64,000 nucleotides of DNA from positions 124,001 to 188,000 of the forward strand of contig NZ_LQBD01000013.1 in the NCBI RefSeq assembly GCF_046630315.1, written 5' to 3'. The notes under the pieces are model-generated. The model worked only from the letters and a program-made list of their open reading frames with translations. It did not search any database and had not been told where the DNA came from. How positions within the stretch are numbered: position 1 is the stretch's first letter; every line of letters starts with the position of its first letter. Below are positions 8,094-15,573 of the stretch, in pieces. The DNA comes from Brucella anthropi_A (GTDB taxonomy: Bacteria > Pseudomonadota > Alphaproteobacteria > Rhizobiales > Rhizobiaceae). A program made the position numbers and the translations under genes.

Positions 8094-9248
8094 TTAGCGC
8101 CGGGCTTCGCGGATCATGTTTCTTGCGATGACGATCTGCTGGATCTGGGTCGTTCCCTCGTAGATGCGGAAAAGGCGAACATCGCGGTAAAAGCGCTCAA
8201 TGGCATATTCGCTGACATAGCCGGCGCCGCCGTGAATCTGCACGCAGCGGTCGGCCACGCGGCCGCACATTTCGGTTGCGAACATCTTGGCGCAGGAGGC
8301 TTCGGTGCTGACGTTCTGCCCGCTGTCGCGTTTGCGCGCGGCATCGAGAACCATGCATTTGGCCGCATAGATCTCCGCCTTGCTGTCGGCGAGCATGGCC
8401 TGAATAAGCTGGAATTCGGCAATCGGCTTGCCGAACTGCTTGCGATCGAGCGCATAGGCCAGCGTATCGGCAAGCATGCGCTCCGCCGCTCCGGTGCTCA
8501 GCGCGGCAATATGCAGGCGCCCCTTGTCCAGCACCTTCATCGCCGTCTTGAAGCCCTTTCCTTCAACGCCGCCGATCAGCTGGCTGGCCGGAACCCGGAC
8601 ATTATCGAAGATGACGTCGCTGGTGAGCGCGCCTTTCTGGCCCATTTTCTCATCCGGCTTGCCGAGGGAAAGGCCGGGGCTGTTGCGCTCGACGATGAAG
8701 GCGCTGATGCCGTCCGCGCCTTTGACATCGGCCGCGGTGCGGGCCATGACGGTGAAGACGTCGGCTATCGGCGCATTGGTAATGAAACGCTTGGTTCCGT
8801 TGAGAATGTAGAAATCGCCGTCGCGCACCGCCGTGGTTTTCAGCGAGGCCGCGTCGGAGCCTGCATCCGGCTCGGTCAGGCAGAAGGAGCTGAGAAGCTC
8901 GCCGCTGGCCAGCTTCGGCAGATAGTTGCGCTTCTGCTCATCCGTGCCGTCGATCAGAATGCCGATCGATCCGATGCCGTTATTCGTTCCGATATAGGAA
9001 CGGAAGGCAGGCGAGGCCCGCCCCAGTTCGAATGCGATATTGACCTCTTCCTCCATCGTCAGGCCAAGCCCGCCGAATTCTTCCGGGATGGTGAGGCCGA
9101 AGAAGCCGAGCTCCTTCATCTGCGCGATGATATCGGCCGGAATGGCGTTTGTTTCGGCGACTTCGTTTTCCCGCGGGATGAGCGTTTCCGAAACGAACTG
9201 GCTGACAGTGTCGCGCAGAATTTCAAGTGTTTCCGGGTCGCGGATCAT
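8094..9248 (-). CDS. acyl-CoA dehydrogenase
   Basis: 384-residue FAD-dependent acyl-CoA dehydrogenase that forms the alpha-beta double bond of an acyl-CoA. The N-terminal helical domain, the FAD-binding stretch CLTEPDAGSDAASLKTTA near residue 127, ITNAPIADVFTVMART, and the C-terminal QIHGGAGYVSEYAIERFYRD (about 340) with RIYEGTTQIQ are all present. An active-site glutamate is plausible in the YEGT region, as in short- and medium-chain members. The ribosome site AGGAGA precedes the ATG. It lies between the MFS transporter and the IclR regulator and would supply the enoyl-CoA for the divergent hydratase. Confidence 0.9.
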   Translation of the reverse strand: MIRDPETLEILRDTVSQFVSETLIPRENEVAETNAIPADIIAQMKELGFFGLTIPEEFGGLGLTMEEEVNIAFELGRASPAFRSYIGTNNGIGSIGILIDGTDEQKRNYLPKLASGELLSSFCLTEPDAGSDAASLKTTAVRDGDFYILNGTKRFITNAPIADVFTVMARTAADVKGADGISAFIVERNSPGLSLGKPDEKMGQKGALTSDVIFDNVRVPASQLIGGVEGKGFKTAMKVLDKGRLHIAALSTGAAERMLADTLAYALDRKQFGKPIAEFQLIQAMLADSKAEIYAAKCMVLDAARKRDSGQNVSTEASCAKMFATEMCGRVADRCVQIHGGAGYVSEYAIERFYRDVRLFRIYEGTTQIQQIVIARNMIREARR

Positions 9249-9305
9249 GCAATCTCCTATGCGCCGTTTCCGGCTTGTCTCTGCAAGGCTCCGCTTTCCG
9301 GCATA

Positions 9306-10160
9306 TCAGGGGACAGCGGAGCTGATATTGTGAACCATCTCGATCAGGCGGGGGCCGATGTCGTCCTCCAGCTTTTCGGGTGAAAGCTGGAAGCTCGGTC
9401 CGCCGCAGTTGAAGACGAGCACGCCGTATTGCTTGTGCACGAGAGGCACCGCCACGGAATTGACGTCCCGATGCCACTCGCCGATGGACAGGCAATAGCC
9501 ATAGTCCTCGAAATCGCGGAGCGCCCGATCCAGTCCCTTGCGGATCGATGGCCAGTTTTCAGGTTCGCGCTGGCGGATATGCTCAAGAATGAAGCTGCGT
9601 TCGTCCTCCGGCATGGCCGCAAGGCAGGCCCTGCCTACAGAACTCCCCACCAGCGGCAGCGTACTGCCGATCTGGCGGCGCATCGTCATGTTGGCTTCGC
9701 CCTGGACCACGTCGAGGTAAACCATCGACAGCCGGTCGCGGGCGGCCATGGCCACTGCGGCTTTGGCGTAATCCGCCAGAACCTGCATCAGCGGGGATGC
9801 CACCGTTCGGATCATCAGGTTGGAAAGCATGGCATAGCCAAGCCCCAATATCCCGATATCAAGCTGGTAAAGCCCCGAAAGCGCATCCTGCCTCAGATAT
9901 CCAAGCCGCACGAGCGTATGGGTAAGCCGTGACACCGTGGGTTTTGGAAGGCCTGTCTTATGAGCGATTTCCTGATTGCCGAGGATGTTTTCCGTCGGTG
10001 TGAAACAACGGAGCACCTCCAGCCCTCTGGCCAGCGCGGTTACGAATTGACGATCCTCCTCCTCGACTCCTGCTTCCAGGGGGGTAAGCATTTCTGGTTT
10101 CCGCATCTCGGCCGAGCGTTCCTGCCGTCTCGAAGCGTCCGAGCCTGTTCTGCTGCGCAT
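9306..10160 (-). CDS. IclR-family transcriptional regulator
   Basis: 284 residues. The winged helix-turn-helix spans about 40-95 (NQEIAHKTGLPKPTVSRLTH, then GYLRQD). An IclR effector domain follows, with GSSVGRACLAAMPEDER near residue 165 and the family's GEWHRDVNSVAVPL. The start is uncertain: the ATG at 10160 has a weak GGGGA, and a second ATG lies 18 codons in. It is divergent from the enoyl-CoA hydratase gene. Two 15-bp palindromes in the intergenic region are the likely binding sites, so it probably controls both arms and itself. Confidence 0.88.
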   Translation of the reverse strand: MRSRTGSDASRRQERSAEMRKPEMLTPLEAGVEEEDRQFVTALARGLEVLRCFTPTENILGNQEIAHKTGLPKPTVSRLTHTLVRLGYLRQDALSGLYQLDIGILGLGYAMLSNLMIRTVASPLMQVLADYAKAAVAMAARDRLSMVYLDVVQGEANMTMRRQIGSTLPLVGSSVGRACLAAMPEDERSFILEHIRQREPENWPSIRKGLDRALRDFEDYGYCLSIGEWHRDVNSVAVPLVHKQYGVLVFNCGGPSFQLSPEKLEDDIGPRLIEMVHNISSAVP

Positions 10161-10205
10161 TTAAAATCCCCATTTTGATTTGCTTGTCAATAGTGTGAAA
10201 TCTGA

Positions 10206-10220
10206 TTTCGCATAGCGAAA
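10206..10220. promoter_or_regulatory. IclR operator, copy 1
   Basis: TTTCGCATAGCGAAA, a near-perfect palindrome 46 bases upstream of the iclR-type gene. It is the exact reverse complement of the copy at 10361-10375, which places one site next to each divergent gene. Confidence 0.6.
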
Positions 10221-10360
10221 CTAGCATAATATGAGCGCCATTCCTATCCCTAAAAAATTATCTTTCGCCTTCCGTATGTTAGCACAATTATCCCCAAATA
10301 CCGGTGAATTCTGTTTACAAGCGCCGAATAGTTTCCCATTATCCAACTAACAAAATGGAA

Positions 10361-10375
10361 TTTCGCTATGCGAAA
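10361..10375. promoter_or_regulatory. IclR operator, copy 2
   Basis: TTTCGCTATGCGAAA, the exact reverse complement of 10206-10220. It lies 20 bases before the TTG start of the enoyl-CoA hydratase gene, where a bound regulator would cover the promoter or ribosome site. Confidence 0.6.
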
Positions 10376-10395
10376 CCAAAGTTCAGGAGGATGGA

Positions 10396-11181
10396 TTGAC
10401 TGCTCCCGGGGATAGGTTCGTGTCGGTCGAACGACATGCGAATGGGGTTGCTACAGTCCGGGTCGATCGACCGGAAGCAAGAAACGCGCTCAACCTGGCG
10501 ACGCGCCAGCAGCTGGCCGCGCATTTCCGCGCCCTGTCGGCGGATGAAAGCGTGCGCGCAATCGTGCTGACGGGCGGGGAAACCTGTTTCGTGGCCGGCG
10601 CGGATGTGCGTGAATTCGCTGCCGCCGGTCCGGTCGAGATGTATCTTCGCCATACGGAATATCTTTGGGACGCCATCGCCCGTTGCCCCAAGCCCGTCAT
10701 TGCCGCGGTCAACGGCTATGCGCTCGGCGGCGGATGTGAGCTTGCCATGCATTGCGACATCATCGTTGCGGGCGAGGGCGCTGTGTTCGGCCAGCCGGAA
10801 GTGAAGCTGGGCCTCATGCCGGGCGCGGGCGGCACGCAGCGCCTCATCCGCGCGGTGGGAAAATTCCAGGCCATGCGCATCGCGCTCACCGGCTGCATGG
10901 TTCCGGCGCCGGAAGCGCTGTCGATCGGCATGATCAGCGAGATGACCGCCAATGACAGGACATTGCCCCGCGCGCATGAGCTGGCCGCCGAAATTGCGCG
11001 CCTGCCCGCGCTCGCCGTCGCGCAGATCAAGGAAGTGATGCTTGTCGGCGCCGATCTGCCGCTGGATGGCGCATTGGCGCTCGAACGAAAGGCTTTCCAG
11101 CTTCTGTTCGATTCAAACGACCAGAAGGAGGGTGCAACCGCCTTCCTCGAAAAACGCAAACCCATCTATAACGGGCGCTAG
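10396..11181 (+). CDS. enoyl-CoA hydratase/isomerase family protein
   Basis: 261-residue crotonase-fold enzyme, expected to hydrate an enoyl-CoA. The oxyanion-hole phrase GETCFVAGADVREF lies near residue 56, and the catalytic-region phrase ALGGGCELAMHCDIIVA and FGQPEVKLGLMPGAGGTQRL follow, carrying both glutamates of a hydratase. I place the start at TTG 10396: AGGAGG ends 5 bases before it, while the ATG at 10391 runs into TGA after two codons. It is the first gene of the plus-strand arm under the probable IclR operator, 4 bases ahead of the dehydrogenase gene. Confidence 0.87.
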   Translation: MTAPGDRFVSVERHANGVATVRVDRPEARNALNLATRQQLAAHFRALSADESVRAIVLTGGETCFVAGADVREFAAAGPVEMYLRHTEYLWDAIARCPKPVIAAVNGYALGGGCELAMHCDIIVAGEGAVFGQPEVKLGLMPGAGGTQRLIRAVGKFQAMRIALTGCMVPAPEALSIGMISEMTANDRTLPRAHELAAEIARLPALAVAQIKEVMLVGADLPLDGALALERKAFQLLFDSNDQKEGATAFLEKRKPIYNGR

Positions 11182-11185
11182 GATC

Positions 11186-12715
11186 ATGGAACCTTCAATC
11201 AATCGTATTGCCATCGCAGGCGCTGGCGTGATGGGGACGGGCATTGCGCAGATTGCCGCGCAAGCCGGTCTGGCGACGCAGATTTTCGATACGCGCGACG
11301 GCGCGGCCATGGCCGCGCGCGACCGCCTTGCCTCCACTTTGGGCAAGCTCGCGGAGAAGGGCAAAATCACCGCCGCCGATGCGCAAGCCGCCATCTCCCG
11401 CATCGAGGTGTGCAGCAGCCTTCAGGACCTTGCCGGCTGCGACCTGGTTGTCGAAGCCATCGTCGAAAAACGCGACGTCAAGCAGGCGCTGTTTCTGGAA
11501 CTGGAAGCCGTGGTTTCAGAGAAATGCATCCTTGCCACCAACACCTCGTCACTTTCCGTCACCGGCATTGCGAGCGTCTGCCGCCATCCCGAGCGGGTCG
11601 CCGGTTTCCATTTCTTCAATCCGGTGCCGCTGATGAAAGTGGTGGAAGTGATCGACGGGCTTGCCACCGATCCGGCTGTGGGCGATGCCTTGCTGGCGCT
11701 GGCAAGACGCATGGGCCATCACGGCATCCGCGCCAAGGACATGCCGGGCTTCATCATCAATCACGCGGGCCGGGCCTATGGCACCGAGGCGCTCAAGATA
11801 TTGGGTGAATGCGTGGCCCCGCGCGGCGATATCGACCGGATACTCCGGGAATCGGCGGGATTCCGCATGGGACCGCTGGAACTGTTCGACCTGACGGGCC
11901 TCGATGTTTCGCATCCGGTGATGGAATCGATCTACGACCAGTTTTATCAGGAGCCGCGCTATCGTCCTTCCGCCTTGACGCGCCAGATGCTCGAAGGCGG
12001 CCATGTCGGGCGCAAGGTGGGGCAGGGGTTCTACCGCTACGAAGACGGAAAAATGGTCGCGCCGCCCGCGCCGCAGCCCGTTCCGGCGGTCGATATCATG
12101 CCGTCGGTCTGGGTCGCGGCGGATTGCGATGAGGACAGGGAACAGCTTCAGGCTTTGCTGCGCGCGCTCGGCGCGACGGTGGAAACCGGCGCGCTGCCTT
12201 CCGCTGAAGCGCTTTGCCTGCTTGCGCCCTATGGATATGACGCAACGACGGCCTGCGAACTGGCGGGCAGCGATCCGCGGCGGACGGTCTGCATCGATAT
12301 GCTGCCCGGTCTCGACCGTCATCGGACCCTGATGATGACGCCTGCGACCGGGCCTGCCTTCCGCGATGCGGCCCATGCCCTGTTCGCGCGTGACGGCGTG
12401 GCTGTCACGATGATCCGCGACAGCGTGGGTTTCGTCGTGCAGCGGACGCTGGCGGCCATCGTCAATCTCGCCTGCGACATCGCACAGCAGGGCATCGCCA
12501 CGGCTGACGATATCGACCAGGCGGTCCGGCTCGGCCTTGGCTATCCGCAGGGGCCGCTTGCATGGGGCGACGCGCTTGGGACCGCGCGCATCATGAAAAT
12601 ATTGTCGCGCATGCTGGAGGTGACCGGCGATCCCCGCTACAGGCCGAGCCCATGGTTGCGCCGCAGGGCGGCGCTGGGCCTTTCCCTGCGCTCCGCGGAG
12701 CCGGATATAGGCTAG
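11186..12715 (+). CDS. 3-hydroxyacyl-CoA dehydrogenase, two-domain (PaaH-like)
   Basis: 509-residue NAD-dependent 3-hydroxyacyl-CoA dehydrogenase. The Rossmann motif GAGVMGTGIAQIAA is at residue 10, the catalytic region NTSSLSVT and FHFFNPVPLMKVVEVI follow near 120-150, and the first C-terminal 3HCDH domain reads KDMPGFIINHAGR. A proline-rich linker leads to a second 3HCDH domain (IRDSVGFVVQRTLA, near 410). This length and double C-terminal domain resemble PaaH, the 3-hydroxyadipyl-CoA dehydrogenase. The start at 11186 follows the hydratase stop by 4 bases. Its TAG stop lies inside the terminal bases of a Bru-RS-like repeat. Confidence 0.87.
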   Translation: MEPSINRIAIAGAGVMGTGIAQIAAQAGLATQIFDTRDGAAMAARDRLASTLGKLAEKGKITAADAQAAISRIEVCSSLQDLAGCDLVVEAIVEKRDVKQALFLELEAVVSEKCILATNTSSLSVTGIASVCRHPERVAGFHFFNPVPLMKVVEVIDGLATDPAVGDALLALARRMGHHGIRAKDMPGFIINHAGRAYGTEALKILGECVAPRGDIDRILRESAGFRMGPLELFDLTGLDVSHPVMESIYDQFYQEPRYRPSALTRQMLEGGHVGRKVGQGFYRYEDGKMVAPPAPQPVPAVDIMPSVWVAADCDEDREQLQALLRALGATVETGALPSAEALCLLAPYGYDATTACELAGSDPRRTVCIDMLPGLDRHRTLMMTPATGPAFRDAAHALFARDGVAVTMIRDSVGFVVQRTLAAIVNLACDIAQQGIATADDIDQAVRLGLGYPQGPLAWGDALGTARIMKILSRMLEVTGDPRYRPSPWLRRRAALGLSLRSAEPDIG

Positions 12716-12865
12716 AGCATTTTCGAGCCAAAAGTGCGAAGCGCCTACGCGGGGAAATCAGTCCACTGGACTGATTTCTGATCCCGCTTCGATGCGTCGG
12801 ATAATGCGTGAAAACAAATAGATAGAGCGGTTCCGACGATTCCGTTTAAACCGGAACCGCTCTAG
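12712..12865. repeat. Bru-RS-like palindromic repeat element, copy 1
   Basis: About 154 bp bounded by inverted ends CTAGAGC (12712-12718) and GCTCTAG (12859-12865). It contains a perfect palindrome at 12754-12778 centred on TCCACTGGA, and a second inverted pair (AGCGGTTCC with GGAACCGCT) near the right end. A related copy lies in inverse orientation at 32773-32928. Short non-coding repeats of this sort (Bru-RS1/RS2) are known in Brucella. The left end supplies the stop codon of the preceding gene. Confidence 0.8.
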
Positions 12866-12939
12866 TCAATAGGAATGTACCACTCTGAATACGTGATCAT
12901 CCCTTTTCGTGAAGGGATTGCATGGCGAGGTGAATGATA

Positions 12940-14181
12940 ATGGGTGCTTTAACAGGATATCGCGTTCTCGATATGAGCCGTGTTCTGGCCGGGCCGTGGT
13001 GCGGCCAGATTCTGGCCGATCTCGGCGCCGAGGTCATCAAGATCGAGCGCCCGCGTACCGGCGACGACACGCGCGACTGGGGGCCGCCATGGATGAAGGA
13101 CGATCAGGGCAACCCGACACGCGAGGCGTCCTATTACCAGTCCGCCAATCGGGGCAAGTTTTCCGTCGCGCTCAACATAGCCTCGCGCGAAGGGCAGGAC
13201 CTGCTGCGCAAGATGGTGGCTGAATGCGACGTGCTGATCGAGAATTACAAGGCGGGCTCGCTTGCCAAATACGGCCTCGATTACGAAACGCTCTCGGCGA
13301 TCAATCCCGGACTGGTCTATTGCTCGGTCACGGGCTTCGGGCAGACCGGGCCGCGCGCGCCTGAACCCGGCTATGATTTCATCATCCAGGGCATTGGCGG
13401 GCTGATGAGCATCACCGGCGAAAGGGACGACAAACCCGGCGGCGGCCCGCAGAAAGTAGGCGTTGCCGTGGCCGATCTGATGACCGGCCTCTATTCGGCC
13501 ATCGCCATTGAGGCCGCCCTTCTCAGCCGTGCCAAGACGGGCAGGGGGCAGCATATCGACATGGCGCTGCTGGACGTTCAGGTGGCGGCTTTGTGCAACC
13601 AGAGCCAGAACTATCTGGCATCGGGAAGACCGCCGGGACGCTATGGCAATGCGCATGCGAACATCGTGCCCTATCAGGTCTTCCGGGCCAGTGACCGCGA
13701 TTTCATTATCGCCTGCGGCAACGATGCCCAGTTCGTTTCCCTTTGCGATGCCATCGGCTTGCCCGACCTGCCGAAAGACCCGCGCTTTACGCGCAATTCC
13801 GACCGGGTGATCCATCGCGAGGAAGTGATCGGCATTCTTGCGGCTCATTTCCTGACGGGCACGGCGGATGAGTGGGTCGGCAAGATCCATCCGCGCGGGG
13901 TTCCCGTCGGCGCCATCAACGATATTGCACGGGCGCTGGACGAGCCGCAGGTCAAGGCCCGCAATATGCTGGTGCAGATTCCGCATCCGTTGAACAAGGA
14001 TTTCGTCACGGTGGGCAGCCCGATCAAGCTGTCGGGAACGCCGGTGGAATACAGGCGTGCGGCGCCCATGCTGGGTGAACATACCGACATGCTTCTCCAG
14101 CAACTGACCGATACGGACGATGAAATGCTGAACGACCTCAAGTCGAAGGGCATTATCGAGCAGTTCCATTCCGATAAATAA
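12940..14181 (+). CDS. CaiB/BaiF family CoA transferase
   Basis: 413-residue class III CoA transferase that moves CoA between carboxylic acids. The family opening YRVLDMSRVLAGPWCGQILADL and GAEVIKIERP are at residues 6-35. The catalytic aspartate lies in the segment GQHIDMALLDVQ near 205, and GNAHANIVPYQVF follows. The start at 12940 is preferred because GAGG ends 9 bases before it; an ATG at 12934 would add two residues. It follows the dehydrogenase after the repeat and may share its transcript. The probable role is to load CoA onto the acid that the cluster degrades, for example a dicarboxylate. Confidence 0.86.
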   Translation: MGALTGYRVLDMSRVLAGPWCGQILADLGAEVIKIERPRTGDDTRDWGPPWMKDDQGNPTREASYYQSANRGKFSVALNIASREGQDLLRKMVAECDVLIENYKAGSLAKYGLDYETLSAINPGLVYCSVTGFGQTGPRAPEPGYDFIIQGIGGLMSITGERDDKPGGGPQKVGVAVADLMTGLYSAIAIEAALLSRAKTGRGQHIDMALLDVQVAALCNQSQNYLASGRPPGRYGNAHANIVPYQVFRASDRDFIIACGNDAQFVSLCDAIGLPDLPKDPRFTRNSDRVIHREEVIGILAAHFLTGTADEWVGKIHPRGVPVGAINDIARALDEPQVKARNMLVQIPHPLNKDFVTVGSPIKLSGTPVEYRRAAPMLGEHTDMLLQQLTDTDDEMLNDLKSKGIIEQFHSDK

Positions 14182-14188
14182 GCAGGGC

Positions 14189-14216
14189 CGGGCGATGCCC
14201 TGCAAGGCATCGCCCG
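14189..14216 (+). terminator. hairpin after the CoA transferase
   Basis: An 11-bp perfect stem (CGGGCGATGCC with GGCATCGCCCG) and CTGCAA loop starts 8 bases after the stop codon. There is no T-run, so it may stop transcription weakly or protect the 3' end. Confidence 0.5.
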
Positions 14217-14472
14217 CCCAAACAGCCCCGGCAGCCAGGCACTGCACTTTGAGCGGGCACGATTATTAAATTAGAATAATCTAAAAAAACTGTGCGCAAG
14301 CACTGAACGGCACCTTGTCGGCACGCAATCGCGACATAGCTAATGTGATCCCAGAATATTGCCCGGTTCGTTTCCCGTTTGGGGAAACGAGCCGTCAAAC
14401 CGGATTGTGGTTAATGCCGAGGCTGTGCATCGGCGACCAAAGCTTTTTTGATGCATTGCCTCGGAGGACACT
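14217..14472. other. upstream region of the efflux operon
   Basis: No gene. It contains an AT-rich double palindrome at 14262-14284 (ATTATT with AATAAT, overlapping TTAGA with TCTAA), which may be an operator. The rest shows nothing I can name except the ribosome site TCGGAGGA at 14461-14468. Confidence 0.3.
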
Positions 14473-15573
14473 GTGACCGACACCGATATCGCGCCTTCAT
14501 CCGCCCAAAACCAGTCTCCCAAACATCCGGCGTTACGCCGGACCTTGCTCATTGCCGGTCCCGTTGTCGCGATCGTCATCGGCCTGTGGCTCTATTTCAG
14601 CGGAGGGCAATATGTAAGCGAGGACGATTCCTATGTCGGTGCGGCGGATGTGGCGATCACGCCGCAGGTTTCCGGCCAGGTTATCCGCGTTGCAGTCGGC
14701 CAGAACCAGTCCGTCAGGGAAGGCGACCTTCTGTTTGAGATCGACCCGGAGCCGTTCCAGATCGAACTCGATCAGGCAAAGGCCAATCTGGTGCAGGCGA
14801 GCGAAAAAATCTCAGGCCTGATCCTCACCTACAAGCAGCAACTGGCAAGCGTGGCGCAGGCAAGGGACGATGTCACTTTCGCGCAGGAGCAATTCGATCG
14901 TGTGTCTGCCCTGGTTCAAGACAAGTTCGAGACGCGGGCGCAATTCGATCAGGCGCAGCGCGCCTTGCAGGTGGCCAAACAGACGCAGAATGCGGCCGAG
15001 TCGGGCGCGGCTTCCACGCTCGCACAGCTTGGCGGCAAGCTCGACCGGCCGATAGATGAGCACGCACCCTATCTGGCCGCCAAGGCCGAGGTCGAGCTTG
15101 CCGAGCGCAATGTCAGGCTGACCCGCGTGCTTGCCCCGTTTGCCGGAACCGTCACTCAAGTCGAAAATATCCAGCCGGGAAGCTTTCTTGCCGTCGGCGA
15201 TCCCGCATTCACCCTGATCGGCTCCGACGCTTGGGTCGATGCCAATATCAAGGAAACGGACCTGACCCATATCAAGGTCGGCGATCCCGCGACGGTGGTG
15301 CTCGATTCCTATCCGAACCAGACCTTGCAGGGCGAAGTGCAGAGCATCACGCCCGCAAGTGGTTCCGTTTTCGCTCTCCTGCCGGCCCAGAACGCCTCCG
15401 GCAACTGGGTCAAGGTGGTGCAGCGCATGCCGGTGCGGATCAAGATCACCAAGCCGCATCCCGATGTCGTCATGCGCGATGGCGCGACGGCGACCGTCAC
15501 CATCAATACGGGCTATCATCGCACATTCGGCACGCTTTGGCGTGATCTGACCGGAATGGTGGGGGCCGACTGA
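14473..15573 (+). CDS. emrA: HlyD/EmrA-type membrane fusion protein
   Basis: 366-residue periplasmic adaptor of a tripartite drug efflux system. One membrane segment lies at about 26-44, a lipoyl/barrel start at about 60-95 (VAITPQVSGQVIRVAVGQNQ), a helical hairpin follows to about 190, and the return strand begins LAPFAGTVTQVENIQPGSFL. The start is a GTG with TCGGAGGA 5 bases upstream. Its TGA overlaps the ATG of the following MFS pump by one base (TGATG), so the two are coupled. An outer-membrane TolC partner is not in this window. Confidence 0.85.
   Translation: MTDTDIAPSSAQNQSPKHPALRRTLLIAGPVVAIVIGLWLYFSGGQYVSEDDSYVGAADVAITPQVSGQVIRVAVGQNQSVREGDLLFEIDPEPFQIELDQAKANLVQASEKISGLILTYKQQLASVAQARDDVTFAQEQFDRVSALVQDKFETRAQFDQAQRALQVAKQTQNAAESGAASTLAQLGGKLDRPIDEHAPYLAAKAEVELAERNVRLTRVLAPFAGTVTQVENIQPGSFLAVGDPAFTLIGSDAWVDANIKETDLTHIKVGDPATVVLDSYPNQTLQGEVQSITPASGSVFALLPAQNASGNWVKVVQRMPVRIKITKPHPDVVMRDGATATVTINTGYHRTFGTLWRDLTGMVGAD

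Noticed and set aside
10391..10399. ATG at 10391 as start of the enoyl-CoA hydratase
   Set aside because: It reads ATG-GAT-TGA and stops at once; the hydratase frame opens at the TTG.
14271..14284. TTAGAATAATCTAA considered as an Irr box
   Set aside because: The half-sites are one base closer than in the ICE consensus and the neighbouring genes are drug efflux, not iron; kept only as an unnamed palindrome.
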